Source of the DNA: Streptomyces sp. NRRL S-455 | Lineage (GTDB): Bacteria; Actinomycetota; Actinomycetes; Streptomycetales; Streptomycetaceae | Reading direction: 5' to 3' | NCBI RefSeq assembly: GCF_000717875.1 | Contig: NZ_JOCT01000004.1 | Coordinates: 434,001 to 498,000, forward strand | Length of the DNA stretch: 64,000 nt | Shown: positions 37,116-46,662 of the stretch, piece by piece | Position numbering within the stretch: position 1 is the stretch's first letter | Layout: every line of letters begins with the position of its first letter | Position numbers and translations under genes: made by a program | The notes under the pieces: model-generated | Told to the model about the DNA's origin: nothing | The model's input: only the letters and a program-made list of their open reading frames with translations | Databases searched by the model: none

Positions 37116-37859
37116 TCACACCAGCCGGCGAGCCGTCGCCCAGCGCGTCAGCTCGTGCCGGTTGGAGAGCTGGAGCTTGCGCAGGACCGCGGAGACGTGC
37201 GACTCGACCGTCTTCACGGAGATGAACAGCTGCTTGGCGATCTCCTTGTACGCATAGCCGCGGGCGATGAGCCGCAGCACCTCGCGCTCGCGCTGGGTCA
37301 GGCGGTCCAGGTCCTCGTCGACCGGCGGCGCGTCCGTGGAGGCGAAGGCGTCGAGGACGAAGCCGGCCAGCCGCGGGGAGAAGACGGCGTCGCCCTCCTG
37401 GACGCGGAAGACGGAGTCGACGAGATCCGTGCCGGTGATCGTCTTGGTGACGTATCCGCGGGCGCCGCCGCGGATCACGCCGATCACGTCCTCCGCCGCG
37501 TCCGACACGGACAGGGCGAGGAAGCGGACGGGCCGCTCGGTGTCGGCCATCAACGCGGCACAACGGCGCAGCACTTCCACACCGCCGCCCCCGGGCAGAT
37601 GCACGTCGAGGAGGACCACCTCGGGCCGGGTCGCGGTGATGACCGTGACCGCCTGGTCGACGTCCGCGGCCTCGCCGACGACCTCGACACCGGTCTGCTC
37701 GGTCTGCCCGATCTCGGCCTGGACACCCGTACGGAACATGCGGTGATCGTCCACGAGGACCACGCGCACGCGACGCCCACCGGTGCCGCCGCCCGACTCC
37801 GCGGGCCCGGCCGCCCCCGCCGGTCCCGCCGTACCGTTCGCCTCGGTCGGGTCGCTCAT
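37116..37859 (-). CDS. NarL/LuxR-type response regulator
   Basis: Predicted 247-residue response regulator. The receiver domain (about 31-155) has acidic residues in VVLVDDHRMF, the phospho-acceptor Asp in VVLLDVHLPGGGG and Lys in YVTKTITG. The C-terminal LuxR helix-turn-helix has LTQREREVLRLIARGYAYKE and SVKTVESHVSAVLRKLQL. A Gly/Ala/Glu-rich 30-residue leader precedes the receiver. The ATG at 37859 overlaps the kinase stop in an ATGA junction, so the pair is co-translated. Confidence 0.95.
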   Translation of the reverse strand: MSDPTEANGTAGPAGAAGPAESGGGTGGRRVRVVLVDDHRMFRTGVQAEIGQTEQTGVEVVGEAADVDQAVTVITATRPEVVLLDVHLPGGGGVEVLRRCAALMADTERPVRFLALSVSDAAEDVIGVIRGGARGYVTKTITGTDLVDSVFRVQEGDAVFSPRLAGFVLDAFASTDAPPVDEDLDRLTQREREVLRLIARGYAYKEIAKQLFISVKTVESHVSAVLRKLQLSNRHELTRWATARRLV

Positions 37860-39148
37860 GACGTCTTCTCCGCCCTCTCCATCTCCAGCTCGACCTCCGT
37901 GCCGCCGTCCGGCACCGCGCGCAGCCGCGCCGTGCCGCCGTTGCGCTCCATGCGGCCGATGATCGATTCTCTGACACCCATCCGGTCGGCGGGTATCGAG
38001 TCGAGGTCGAAGCCGGGGCCGCGGTCCCGGACGGACACGAACACCGTCTTCCCCTCGACCTCGGCATAGACCTGTACGGCGCCGCCCTCGCCACCGTACT
38101 TGGCGGCGTTCACCATCGCTTCACGCGCGGCCTGCATCTGTGCGCCGATCCCCTCGTCGAGCGGGCAGTCACCGACGACCACGACCTCGATGGGCACGCC
38201 GTGCTTGTCCTCCACCTCGGCCGCGTTGCGCCGCACCGCGTCGGCGAGCGTGTTGGGCTCGTCGGCCTCGTCCTTGCCGGTGCCCTCGGGTTTGTACAGC
38301 CAGGTGCGCAGGTCGCGCTCCTGGGCGCGGGCGAGGCGGCGCACCTCGTTCGCGTTCTCCGCGTTGCGCTGGATCAGGGTGAGGGTGTGCAGGACCGAGT
38401 CGTGCACATGGGCGGCGACCTCCGCGCGCTCCTGGGCACGGATACGCATCAGCCGCTCCTCGGAGAGGTCCTGCGTCATGCGCACCAGATACGGCCCGGC
38501 GAGCAGGGTTATGCCGACGAGGACCGCGAGAGCCGCCTGCAGCACGGAGCCGAGGTGAGCCACGGAGCCCTGCATGACGAAGATGCCGGAGACCCCGGCC
38601 GTCACCAGCAGCACCCCGCCCACGGCGCGCAGCAACGTGACCGTGCGCCGGCGGCTGCCGACCTCGACCCAGCGGGCCCGGCGGGAGTTGTCCGCCTGTC
38701 GCCAGACCAGGGCGACACCCGCGCCGACCAGCACCGCCGGCCAGAGGTACGCCCTGGCGCCGCCGCTCAAGTTCACGTTGCCCACGAAGATCATGGCCAC
38801 GACGACCATGAGGAGCAGGGCCACGATCTGGCCCTTGTCGGGCCTGCGGGCGACGAGCCTGCGGCGGCCGTCCGGTGCGGTCTCCGTGGCGACCAGCGAC
38901 GGCGGCTTCTGCGCCTCGACCCCGCCGACTCCGAGCGGGACGAAGAACCAGAACGCGGCGTACAGCAGCGCACCGAGGCCGTCGGCCATGAAGAGGCCGA
39001 CGAAGACGAGCCGCAGCCAGATCACGGGAAGCCCGAGGTGCCCCGCGAGCCCCCGCGCCACTCCACCGAGCCAGCGTCCGTCACTGCTGCGGTAGAGCTT
39101 GCGCGGCGGCCGCGGTTCGGCGAGTGGCGCTGCTGCGGCTTCCGACAT
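37856..39148 (-). CDS. Sensor histidine kinase with N-terminal PspC domain
   Basis: Predicted 430-residue kinase. A PspC domain (about 15-75, LYRSSDGRWLGGVARGLAGH) leads into a membrane region of six helices. The HisKA_3 dimer/phospho-acceptor region (ERAEVAAHVHDSVLHTLTLI, His in VHDS) and an HATPase domain with N-box NAAKYGGEG and G-boxes DRGPGF and GVRESIIGRM follow. It phosphorylates the adjoining regulator. The start ATG 39148 (MSEAAAAPLAEPR) is chosen; ATG 39184 would add 12 residues. PspC-type sensors generally respond to envelope stress. Confidence 0.92.
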   Translation of the reverse strand: MSEAAAAPLAEPRPPRKLYRSSDGRWLGGVARGLAGHLGLPVIWLRLVFVGLFMADGLGALLYAAFWFFVPLGVGGVEAQKPPSLVATETAPDGRRRLVARRPDKGQIVALLLMVVVAMIFVGNVNLSGGARAYLWPAVLVGAGVALVWRQADNSRRARWVEVGSRRRTVTLLRAVGGVLLVTAGVSGIFVMQGSVAHLGSVLQAALAVLVGITLLAGPYLVRMTQDLSEERLMRIRAQERAEVAAHVHDSVLHTLTLIQRNAENANEVRRLARAQERDLRTWLYKPEGTGKDEADEPNTLADAVRRNAAEVEDKHGVPIEVVVVGDCPLDEGIGAQMQAAREAMVNAAKYGGEGGAVQVYAEVEGKTVFVSVRDRGPGFDLDSIPADRMGVRESIIGRMERNGGTARLRAVPDGGTEVELEMERAEKTS

Positions 39149-39326
39149 GCCACTGATGGTCACACGGCCGGAGGACGGGAGCATCAGGGTCGGCCCCGGA
39201 GACTCCCCTGATCTTCGCGAGCCCGCCCGTCGAACGCTTCCCGAGCGGTCCCTCAGGGCCGATATCAGGGTCCGGCCAGGGTCATTCCGACTGCCGCCGC
39301 GCCACCGCGCCCGTCACCATGGACCC

Positions 39327-40793
39327 ATGACCGATCACGAGCACGCCGCGACGGGTCCGGGACCCGGCTCCGGCCCGCGCCCCACGCCGGGCGCCGGGCC
39401 GCAGGATGCCGCGCCCGCCGCGGGAGAGGGGAGGGGAAGTTCCGACGCGGCCGGTCCGGCCGGGGAAGCCACCCCGCCCGGGCCGCCCCACAGGTTCCGG
39501 CGCGACCGCCGCTTCAAGGTCCTGGCCGGCGTCTGCGCCGGGCTCGGGCGGCAGTGCGACATGGACCCGGTGATCTTCCGGATCACCCTCGCGGTGCTCT
39601 CCGCCACCGGCGGCATAGGCCTGCTCTTCTACGGCTTCGCCTGGCTCTTCGTCCCGTACGACGACGAGGACGAGAACGAGGTGCGCAGGCTCCTGACCGG
39701 CCGGGTCGACGGCCAGGCACTGGCCGCCGTGCTGTTCGCCCTGGTCGGCTGCGGGGTGTTCCTGACCATGCTGAACAACGGCGGGGTGCTGGCCTTCGCC
39801 GTCGTCCTCTCCCTCCTCCTCGCCGGCGCCGGCACCTGGTCCCGGCGACGCGGCGCCCCCGGCCCCGGTCCTGACCCAGGCTCTCGGCCGCGCTCTAGCA
39901 GGGGAGTCCCCATCGCCGCCCAGGCGGCCGCCGACGCACCACCGGAGCCGCAGGCCCCGCCGGTGCCCGCCGCGTTCCCCTCCTGGTGGCGTGACCCCGT
40001 CGTCAAGGACGGCGCGTCCGTCGGGGGCACGGGCTACCTGTGGGGCCCCCGCGACTACCGCGACGTGGATGCCGCGGCAGCCATCAACATCAGCCGCGGC
40101 GTCGTGCGCGGCGACCGTGAGGACGTGCCCGTCCCGCGCGCCCGGCCGCCCAAGCCGCGCGGCCCCCGTTGGATCGGAGGCTGGGTCTTCCTGCTGGCGA
40201 TGCTCGCGGGCGTCCTGGGCACGAGCCTCACCTGGGACGGACACCCGCTCGGCACCAGCCTGCAGACCGGCCTGGCCTGTTCGCTCACCGTGCTGGGCCT
40301 GGGCATAGCGGTCAGCGCCTTCCTGGGACGGACCGGCGCGGGCTCGATACTCCTGGCGGTCGTCACGGCCGGACTGCTCGCCGGATCGGCGGCGCTGCCC
40401 AAGGACATCGGCACACAGTGGAACCGCACGACCTGGCGGCCCGCCGCGGTGGCGGAGGTACGGCACCAGTACGACCTGGGCACCGGCGTCGGCACCCTGG
40501 ACCTGACCCGGCTGGACCTGACCGGGAAACAGACCGTGACGACCCGGGCGGCGGTGGGCGTGGGCCGGGTGAAGGTGCTCGTGCCCGAGGACGTGACCGT
40601 GCGGCTGAGGGTCGACGTAGGGGTCGGAGATCTCCAGCTGCCGGGTGACGACCCGAAGGACGTGGACGTGAAACCGGGCCGGCACAAGGAGATAACCCTC
40701 TCCCCCGCCGGGAACGTCAGAAAGTCCGGGACCGTCGACCTGGACCTCCAGGTCGGCATGGGACAGGCGGAGGTGACCCGTGCTGCGTCATGA
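39327..40793 (+). CDS. PspC-domain membrane protein with LiaF-like C-terminus
   Basis: Predicted 488-residue membrane protein. A Pro/Gly/Ala-rich leader is followed by a PspC domain (about 55-115, FKVLAGVCAGLGRQCDMDPV), further helices (40169-40400 region) and a C-terminal soluble beta domain with VGVGRVKVLVPEDVTVRLRV and VGVGDLQLPG, like the LiaF/YvqF (DUF2154) domain. It is divergent from the PspC kinase gene. Together they form a LiaFSR-like envelope-stress set by composition (inference). ATG 39327 is used; no strong ribosome site is visible. Confidence 0.88.
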   Translation: MTDHEHAATGPGPGSGPRPTPGAGPQDAAPAAGEGRGSSDAAGPAGEATPPGPPHRFRRDRRFKVLAGVCAGLGRQCDMDPVIFRITLAVLSATGGIGLLFYGFAWLFVPYDDEDENEVRRLLTGRVDGQALAAVLFALVGCGVFLTMLNNGGVLAFAVVLSLLLAGAGTWSRRRGAPGPGPDPGSRPRSSRGVPIAAQAAADAPPEPQAPPVPAAFPSWWRDPVVKDGASVGGTGYLWGPRDYRDVDAAAAINISRGVVRGDREDVPVPRARPPKPRGPRWIGGWVFLLAMLAGVLGTSLTWDGHPLGTSLQTGLACSLTVLGLGIAVSAFLGRTGAGSILLAVVTAGLLAGSAALPKDIGTQWNRTTWRPAAVAEVRHQYDLGTGVGTLDLTRLDLTGKQTVTTRAAVGVGRVKVLVPEDVTVRLRVDVGVGDLQLPGDDPKDVDVKPGRHKEITLSPAGNVRKSGTVDLDLQVGMGQAEVTRAAS

Positions 40794-41022
40794 ATTCCAG
40801 CCCGGAAAGCTGCTCGGGGGCGCGGTCCTCACTCTGGTGGGCGTCCTCTACGCCGGTGACGCGGGCGGCGCCTGGGAGACACCGTGGTTCGTGGCGATAC
40901 CCCTCGTCGCGGGCGGGCTGTGCCTGGCCGGTGCGGTGGCGTTCGTCACGGGCCGCGTACACCGGCGGCGCGAGGCGGGCCGCACGGCCACCGATGAACC
41001 GGGCCCGGACCTGACCTTCTGA
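40780..41022 (+). CDS. Small two-helix membrane protein downstream of the PspC gene
   Basis: Predicted 80-residue protein with two hydrophobic helices (LLGGAVLTLVGVLYAGD and VAIPLVAGGLCLAGAVAFV), a basic stretch after the second and an acidic tail. The GTG start at 40780 lies 14 bases inside the upstream gene and has GGAGGTGA just before it, so translation is coupled to the PspC/LiaF-like protein. Function unknown; a small partner of that protein is plausible. Confidence 0.82.
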   Translation: MLRHEFQPGKLLGGAVLTLVGVLYAGDAGGAWETPWFVAIPLVAGGLCLAGAVAFVTGRVHRRREAGRTATDEPGPDLTF

Positions 41023-41096
41023 CGGCCGGCCACGCCACGCCACGCCCGCCCGCCCGCTCGTCCGGCAGGACCCGCCCACCACCCAGCCCGTTGCCG

Positions 41097-41627
41097 CTAC
41101 CGGAAATCCGCTGCCCGCTGCCGTCGTCGTGACCGCAGGGCGGCGTCCAGGGAAAGCAGGGGGGCGCCCGCGAGGACGAGGGGGATCCAGGCCATGAGGT
41201 AGACGAGGTCGTTGCCGTAGTAGTACGGGTCGGACGCCCAGCTCACGGTCAGCCACAGGCTGAGGGAGATCAGGGCGCCGCCGAGTGCGGCCAGTCGGGC
41301 GAGCAGACCGAGCAGGGTGCCGATGCCGACGGCCAGTTCGCCGAAGGCGATGGCGTAGCCGAAGCCGACGGGGTTTTTCAGGGAGAGGTCGACCAGGGCG
41401 GGAATGGCGGAGGAGTCGCGGACGGCACGCATCATGTCGCCGATCGATCCCGGACCGGCTTCCTTCATGAAGGCGCTGTCGGTGAGTTTGTCCAGGCCGG
41501 CGTAGATGAAGGTGACGCCGAGGAAGACGCGCAGAGGAAGGAGGGCGTAGCGGCCGACGGTATCCCGCCACCCTCCGTCACCACGGTAGTGGGGAGTGTA
41601 CGTGTCCGTTCGCATACCGTGAGTCAT
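41097..41627 (-). CDS. DoxX-family membrane protein
   Basis: Predicted 176-residue four-helix membrane protein. The opening LLPLRVFLGVTFIYAGLDKL, GFGYAIAFGELAVGIGTLLG and ALISLSLWLTVSW match DoxX. DoxX proteins are linked with thiosulfate:quinone reduction or redox stress in some organisms; the role here is not shown. ATG 41627 (MTHGMRTDTYTPH) has GAGGCGGC in front. It stands alone, downstream of the gene at 41782 on the same strand but preceded by a 154-base gap. Confidence 0.88.
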   Translation of the reverse strand: MTHGMRTDTYTPHYRGDGGWRDTVGRYALLPLRVFLGVTFIYAGLDKLTDSAFMKEAGPGSIGDMMRAVRDSSAIPALVDLSLKNPVGFGYAIAFGELAVGIGTLLGLLARLAALGGALISLSLWLTVSWASDPYYYGNDLVYLMAWIPLVLAGAPLLSLDAALRSRRRQRAADFR

Positions 41628-41781
41628 CGCTGGTAGCCGCCTCTCGCCCGCCGGTGCCGAGACCCCCTCAACAGACCATACGTACGACAACCGAAACCGG
41701 CTCAACCCCGTTGCGACGGCTTTTTTCCGACTTGCCCTGTCGCGTCGCGTGTGCCGAGCTGACCGACCGGACCGTCAGTGG

Positions 41782-43050
41782 TCAGTCCGCCACATCAACT
41801 GCATACCGGTTCGTCTCCACTCCGGCCGCCGTGACCACCTGCACCTCCACCCGCCCCGGCTCCACGTCCGCCGGCACCGGCACCGTCAGCAGCGTGTCCG
41901 TCGGGTTGCTGAAGCCGCCGGGGACAGGCACCAGCGGCACGTGGACGTGCACCGCACCGACCCGGACGATCATCCGGGCCAGCCGGTCGGCGCCCTGCGC
42001 GCCCGGCGGCACGAAACCGGCGCCCCGGATCTCGATGTCGTCGCCCGTGCGGATCGGCGCGTCCAGGTCGCCGGCCTCCCGCGACCGCACGACGGAGAGG
42101 ATGACCGGTCGGCCGCCCTCCGCGTACTTGCCGGCCAGGTACGTCACGGCCGACACCAGGACCACCACCGCCAGCCCCCACGGCAGGTCCGGCAACTGGT
42201 CCGGCCTCCGGGCCAGTCGTACCGCCGCGAAGACAAGGGCGGCACCGCTGATCACGACGTACTGGATGTCGGCGAAGGTGCCGCGCCCCGCGTCGTCGGT
42301 CAGCAGGTCGGCCGCTCGCGGCCGGTCGGCGCGCACCTTCTGCAGGCGTTGCCCCAGCACCCGCACCCCGACCACCCGCCGCACGAGGACGGCGATCCCG
42401 CACACCACGGCGAGCACGGTCACGACCCCGGCCCCCCGGGCGAGTTCCAGCCCGGAGATGAGCGTGTCGCGCTCCTCGGGCCGGGAGGCGGCGGCCAGCC
42501 GTCCCGCCAGCACGAGCACCGAGTAGGCCACGAAGAGCACCCATGCCGCGGCGACCGCACGGGAGGTGGACAGACGGTTGTCCTCACCGATCACGGGTGC
42601 GAGCGCACCACCCTTCGCCCGGTGGAACCACGACGCCGCCGTCAGCGCACCGGCCACGACCAGCGCCGCGGCCAGGCCGGCCGTCCGCGCCACCGTCCAG
42701 CCCGCACCGACCGCCGTGAGGGCCTGCCCGAGCAGCAGCAGCACGACCGCCGCCCAGACCACACCGGTGGTGCGGCGCCACAGCCGGGTCAGCCAGGCCT
42801 GGCCCTCGGCGCGTCCGCGCTCGGCGACGAGTCCCGCGGACTGCGCCAGTTCCTCCGAGACCCACTGGCGGGAGGCCGAGGCGGAGTGGGCCACAGCGGC
42901 CGGCAGCCCCTGGCCGGCCGCGAACTCGTCGCGCCTGCGCAGGAACGCGGCGACGGCCCTCCGGTGCCCCTCACGCGCCCCGTGCGGACAGTCCCCACAG
43001 GCGCACCCGCCCCCGTGCGCACCGTCATGCCCGCCCGCCCAGCCGCTCAC
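41782..43050 (-). CDS. Membrane protein with Cys cluster and C-terminal Ig-like domain
   Basis: Predicted 422-residue protein of unknown function. Near the N-terminus is CACGDCPHGAREGHRRAVA, a possible metal-binding cluster. A conserved soluble segment (FLRRRDEFAAGQGLPAAVAH, SASRQWVSEELAQ) follows, then about seven membrane helices, and a C-terminal 100-residue beta-rich domain (RTGDDIEIRGAGFVPPG ... VPVPADVEPGRVEVQVV) that looks like an IPT/TIG fold. The start is uncertain: GTG 43050 with AGGTGGGG is used, while a TTG at 43281 would add 77 low-complexity residues. I do not recognise a named family. Confidence 0.72.
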   Translation of the reverse strand: MSGWAGGHDGAHGGGCACGDCPHGAREGHRRAVAAFLRRRDEFAAGQGLPAAVAHSASASRQWVSEELAQSAGLVAERGRAEGQAWLTRLWRRTTGVVWAAVVLLLLGQALTAVGAGWTVARTAGLAAALVVAGALTAASWFHRAKGGALAPVIGEDNRLSTSRAVAAAWVLFVAYSVLVLAGRLAAASRPEERDTLISGLELARGAGVVTVLAVVCGIAVLVRRVVGVRVLGQRLQKVRADRPRAADLLTDDAGRGTFADIQYVVISGAALVFAAVRLARRPDQLPDLPWGLAVVVLVSAVTYLAGKYAEGGRPVILSVVRSREAGDLDAPIRTGDDIEIRGAGFVPPGAQGADRLARMIVRVGAVHVHVPLVPVPGGFSNPTDTLLTVPVPADVEPGRVEVQVVTAAGVETNRYAVDVAD

Positions 43051-43360
43051 AGCCCCACCTGAGTACCCGCCGGCACGCCCACCGGCGTACCGACCTGTAT
43101 AAGCACCCGCATCCGCGCCCACATCCGCGTACGCTCCCGCGTCCGCGCCGCTCTGTCCCGCCTCGCGCACCGCCACGCCCGACGCCCGCCTTCCCGCGAC
43201 CCAACCACCGTCGGCCTTCCGGACCCCGGAAACACCGCTGTGCAACTCCCCTGCGATGACAGCGAATTGTGCCCTATGCAACCCGGTCCACGTCCGCCCT
43301 CTCCGGTCAACATGGGTGAACTTCGGCGCGCCGTGTTGACCTGGCCGCGGAGCGGGGGCG
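43051..43360. other. Gap upstream of the Cys-cluster membrane protein
   Basis: This 310-base stretch may contain an N-terminal extension of the gene at 41782 (same frame open to 43281). It also has the inverted repeat GGTCAACA / TGTTGACC around 43303-43340. Nothing else is recognised. Confidence 0.45.
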
Positions 43361-44155
43361 CTAGTTCAGCAGATCCGGCTCACTCCGGCTGACCTCCTGC
43401 CACATCGGCTGGTAGTTGATCCACGCCACCAGGTCGCCGCCCAGCTGCTCCCGCGTCGCCACCGCCATCCGATGGTCGATCCGGACCGGCCGCCCGGCGG
43501 CCTGGGCGGTCAGCTGTACCTGGCAGCACCGTTCCATCGACACGAACCACCAGGCCGCCGCGTCCACCGAGTCGCCGACGGTCAGCAGGCCGTGGTTGCG
43601 CAGCACGAGCGCCTTGCGGGAGCCGAGCACGGCGGCGATGCGCCGCCCTTCCTCGGCGTCTACGGCGACGCCGGTGTACGAGTCGTAGAGGGCGTGGTCC
43701 TCGTAGAAGGCGCAGCTCTCCTGCGTGATCGGCTCCAGCAGGTCACCGAGGGCCGAGAGCGCCCGTCCGTGCACCGAGTGGCAGTGAGCGACCGCGACCA
43801 CGTCGGGACGGGCGGCGTGGACCTGCGCGTGCACGGTGAACGCGGCCTGGTTGACGTGGTAGGCGCCGTCGACGACCTGACCGTCCTGGTTGGCCAGGAC
43901 GAGGTCGCCCACGGTGACGTGCCGGAAGGGCATTCCGAACGGGTTGACCCAGAAGCAGTCGGTGTACTCGGGGTCGCGGGCGGTGATGTGGCCGGACACG
44001 CCGTCCTCGTAGCCGAGCCGCCCGAAGAGCCGCAGGGCGCCCGCGAGCCGTTCCTTGCGGTGCCGGCGTTCGTCCTCGACCGACTCGTGCATGGGCGGCA
44101 TCGCGAACCGCAGTTGGTCGGTGGGCAGCGGCAGGGGCGGGGTGGGCCCGTGCAT
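43361..44155 (-). CDS. Class II aldolase/adducin-domain protein
   Basis: Predicted 264-residue protein of the class II aldolase family. Metal ligands are expected in VAVAHCHSVHGRALSAL (His pair) and ALVLRNHGLLTVG (His). The segment GVSGHITARDPEYTDCFWVNP is typical of the family. Members are sugar-phosphate aldolases, epimerases or decarboxylases; the substrate here is unknown. The start ATG 44155 (MHGPTPPLPLP) follows GGAGGACC; the frame continuing to 44407 is unsupported. It diverges from the oxidase-like gene at 44355. Confidence 0.9.
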   Translation of the reverse strand: MHGPTPPLPLPTDQLRFAMPPMHESVEDERRHRKERLAGALRLFGRLGYEDGVSGHITARDPEYTDCFWVNPFGMPFRHVTVGDLVLANQDGQVVDGAYHVNQAAFTVHAQVHAARPDVVAVAHCHSVHGRALSALGDLLEPITQESCAFYEDHALYDSYTGVAVDAEEGRRIAAVLGSRKALVLRNHGLLTVGDSVDAAAWWFVSMERCCQVQLTAQAAGRPVRIDHRMAVATREQLGGDLVAWINYQPMWQEVSRSEPDLLN

Positions 44156-44354
44156 AGGTCCTCCAGCGCTGGTTCCTCGTACGGGGCGGAAGCTACCGCC
44201 GGTCGGGCGGGGAAGAACAGAACCATCTCGTGAAGATGGGGCGAGTGCCCCACGGGCGCCTGTGCGCACCTGTGCGCACCCCTTTTCGCCTCGGTCTCCC
44301 GTACCCCACGAATAGCCGACAGTGGATGTCGGGTTTCGGCGCCACACTCTCCGT

Positions 44355-44828
44355 ATGACAGCGAACTGGGCGGCCTTCGCCACCGCCGAACCCGACCTGG
44401 CCGGCACCGTCGAGAAGCGCTTCGGCGGCTACACGCACCACGTCCTCGCCACCCTCCGCAAGGACGGCTCGCCCCGCACGAGCGGCCTGGAGGTGAGGAT
44501 CCTGGGCGGCGAACTGTGGCTCGGCATGATGTCGGGCTCGCTCAAGGCCCTCGACCTGCGCCGCGACCCGCGCTTCGCGCTCCAGGCGAACCCGGGCGAG
44601 GGCACCGGCATGGGCGGCGGCGACGTCCGGATCAGCGGCCGGGCGATCGAGGTCGACGACGTGGAGACCAAGGCCGGATACGTCCGAGAGGTGGAACCGC
44701 CGGAGCCGTTCCACCTCTTCCGCACCGAGCTGACGGAGGTCGTCCGCACCTACGTCGAGGACGACAAGTACCTCGTCGTCCAGATCTGGACGCCCGGCAA
44801 TCCCCTGCGCACCGTCAAGCGCACCTAG
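44355..44828 (+). CDS. Pyridoxamine 5'-phosphate oxidase-family (split-barrel FMN) protein
   Basis: Predicted 157-residue FMN-binding split-barrel protein. It has the segments HHVLATLRKDGSPRTSGLEV, LWLGMMSGSLKALDLRRDPR and FALQANPG typical of F420/FMN-dependent PPOX-like proteins. Members act as flavin-dependent oxidases or reductases; the substrate is unknown. ATG 44355 (MTANWAAFATAEPDLAG) lacks a clear ribosome site, so leaderless translation is possible. Its stop is ten bases from the convergent guaA stop. Confidence 0.87.
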   Translation: MTANWAAFATAEPDLAGTVEKRFGGYTHHVLATLRKDGSPRTSGLEVRILGGELWLGMMSGSLKALDLRRDPRFALQANPGEGTGMGGGDVRISGRAIEVDDVETKAGYVREVEPPEPFHLFRTELTEVVRTYVEDDKYLVVQIWTPGNPLRTVKRT

Positions 44829-44838
44829 CCAGGGGTCG

Positions 44839-46419
44839 TCACTCCCACTCGATCGTCCCCGGCGGCTTCGAGGTCACGTCGAGGACGACGCGGTTGACGT
44901 CCCGCACCTCGTTGGTGATCCGGGTGGAGATCCGCCCGAGCACGTCGTAGGGCAGGCGCGACCAGTCGGCGGTCATGGCGTCCTCGGACGACACGGGGCG
45001 CAGCACGATCGGGTGGCCGTAGGTGCGGCCGTCGCCCTGGACGCCGACGCTGCGGACGTCGGCGAGCAGGACCACCGGGCACTGCCAGATGTCACGGTCG
45101 AGGCCGGCCGCGGTCAGCTCCTCGCGGGCGATGGCGTCGGCCTCGCGCAGCAGGTCCAGGCGTTCCTTGGTGACCTCGCCGACGATGCGGATGCCGAGGC
45201 CGGGGCCGGGGAACGGCTGGCGCTGGACGATCTCGTCCGGCAGGCCGAGCTCCTGGCCGACCATGCGGACCTCGTCCTTGAACAGCTTGCGCAGCGGCTC
45301 GATCAGCTTGAACTCGAGGTCCTCGGGCAGGCCGCCCACGTTGTGGTGGGACTTGATGTTGGCGGTACCGGTGCCGCCGCCGGACTCGACCACGTCCGGG
45401 TAGAGGGTGCCCTGGACGAGGAACTCCACGGCCGGGCCCTGGTCGGCGATGATCTCGGCCTGGGCCTGCTCGAAGACCCGGATGAACTCCCGGCCGATGA
45501 TCTTCCGCTTCTCCTCGGGGTCCGAGACGCCCTTCAGAGCGGTCAGGAACCGCTCCTCCGCGTCCACGACCTTCAGCTGCACGCCGGTCGCGGCCACGAA
45601 GTCCTTCTCGACCTGCTCGGTCTCGCCCTTGCGCATCAGGCCGTGGTCGACGTACACGCAGGTCAGCTGGGAGCCGATGGCCTTCTGGACGAGGGCGGCG
45701 GCGACGGCGGAGTCCACACCGCCGGACAGCCCGCAGATGGCGCGCCGGTCGCCGACCTGCTCGCGGATGGCGGCGACCTGCTCCTCGATCACGTTGCCGG
45801 TCGTCCAGTTCGGCGTGAGACCCGCGCCCCGGTACAGGAAGTGCTCCAGCACCTGCTGCCCGTGCGTGGAGTGCATCACCTCGGGGTGGTACTGGACGCC
45901 GTAGAGCTTCTTCTCGTCGTTCTCGAAGGCCGCGACCGGCACGACGTCCGTGGAGGCCGTGACGGAGAAGCCCTCGGGGGCGGCGGAGCAGGCGTCGCCG
46001 TGGGACATCCAGACGGCCTGCTCGGCGGGGGTGCCCTCGAAGAGGGTGGAGGACGACTTGGAGACGTGCAGGTCGGTGCGGCCGTACTCGCGGGCGCCGG
46101 TGTTGTCGACGGTGCCGCCGAGGGTCTGCGCCATCAGCTGGAAGCCGTAGCACATGCCGAAGACGGGGACGCCGGCCTCGAAGAGCTCGCGGTCCAGGCG
46201 GGGGGCGCCCTTCTCGTACACCGACGAGGGGCCGCCGGAGAGGATGATCGCCGCGGGGTTCTTCGCGAGCATCTCCTGGACCGGCATGGTGCTCGGCACG
46301 ATCTCGCTGTAGACCCGCGCCTCGCGGACGCGACGGGCGATGAGCTGGGCGTACTGCGCGCCGAAGTCGACGACCAGAACGGTCTCGGCGGCGCTGGCAG
46401 CGGGAGTCGCTGATGACAC
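44839..46419 (-). CDS. guaA: GMP synthase (glutamine-hydrolysing)
   Basis: Predicted 526-residue GMP synthetase, which aminates XMP to GMP. The N-terminal class I amidotransferase domain has the Cys in [17 protein letters not shown] and the usual His/Glu region. The ATP pyrophosphatase domain has the P-loop [15 protein letters not shown], and the C-terminal dimerisation domain ends [18 protein letters not shown] 46419 ([20 protein letters not shown]) is preceded by GGAAGG. It is divergent from the chorismate mutase leader and stands alone. Confidence 0.97.
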   Translation of the reverse strand: MSSATPAASAAETVLVVDFGAQYAQLIARRVREARVYSEIVPSTMPVQEMLAKNPAAIILSGGPSSVYEKGAPRLDRELFEAGVPVFGMCYGFQLMAQTLGGTVDNTGAREYGRTDLHVSKSSSTLFEGTPAEQAVWMSHGDACSAAPEGFSVTASTDVVPVAAFENDEKKLYGVQYHPEVMHSTHGQQVLEHFLYRGAGLTPNWTTGNVIEEQVAAIREQVGDRRAICGLSGGVDSAVAAALVQKAIGSQLTCVYVDHGLMRKGETEQVEKDFVAATGVQLKVVDAEERFLTALKGVSDPEEKRKIIGREFIRVFEQAQAEIIADQGPAVEFLVQGTLYPDVVESGGGTGTANIKSHHNVGGLPEDLEFKLIEPLRKLFKDEVRMVGQELGLPDEIVQRQPFPGPGLGIRIVGEVTKERLDLLREADAIAREELTAAGLDRDIWQCPVVLLADVRSVGVQGDGRTYGHPIVLRPVSSEDAMTADWSRLPYDVLGRISTRITNEVRDVNRVVLDVTSKPPGTIEWE

Positions 46420-46531
46420 GGGGTGCCTTCCGGCGGTGGGGCGGGGGTCTTGTGCCACCTGATTCTACCGGGGTGTCACCGGGCGCCTTCCGGGCGCCGG
46501 GGATCGAGGTCGTCTCAGGATGCGAGCCGCG

Positions 46532-46560
46532 TTGGACACCTCCGGGGCGCGGGGCATACT
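46532..46560 (+). promoter_or_regulatory. Promoter of the chorismate mutase leader
   Basis: TTGGAC (46532-46537), a 17-base spacer, then CATACT (46555-46560), a good housekeeping-type promoter. The leader ATG lies seven bases beyond, so the leader peptide is probably translated from a leaderless transcript. Confidence 0.65.
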
Positions 46561-46566
46561 TGCCCC

Positions 46567-46638
46567 ATGCTCACGCACCAGACGTTCGTCTTTACCTATG
46601 GCACCCGGCCCGCCGGCTGCCATGGTCGTGCTGCTTGA
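46567..46638 (+). CDS. Putative leader peptide for Phe/Tyr attenuation
   Basis: A 23-codon ORF reading MLTHQTFVFTYGTRPAGCHG then RAA. Codons 7-11 are Phe-Val-Phe-Thr-Tyr, including TTT and TAT, which are rare in this genome. It begins at the predicted transcription start, ends 24 bases before a GC-rich terminator hairpin and precedes chorismate mutase, an early enzyme of Phe and Tyr synthesis. Ribosome stalling at these codons when Phe or Tyr charging is low would favour readthrough (inference by analogy with pheL/trpL). Coding status is proposed from position and codon content only. Confidence 0.6.
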   Translation: MLTHQTFVFTYGTRPAGCHGRAA

Positions 46639-46662
46639 GCAACTGACAAGCGACTTCCCAGG

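Noticed and set aside
41773..41795. CGTCAGTG as another DNA-damage promoter
   Set aside because: It lies at the 3' end of a gene and lacks a TAnnnT block eight bases on.
43051..43281. N-terminal extension of the Cys-cluster membrane protein from a TTG codon
   Set aside because: Low-complexity Ala/Gly/Asp/Tyr sequence and a rare start codon; a GTG with a ribosome site sits nearer the conserved part. Kept as a possibility in the feature text.
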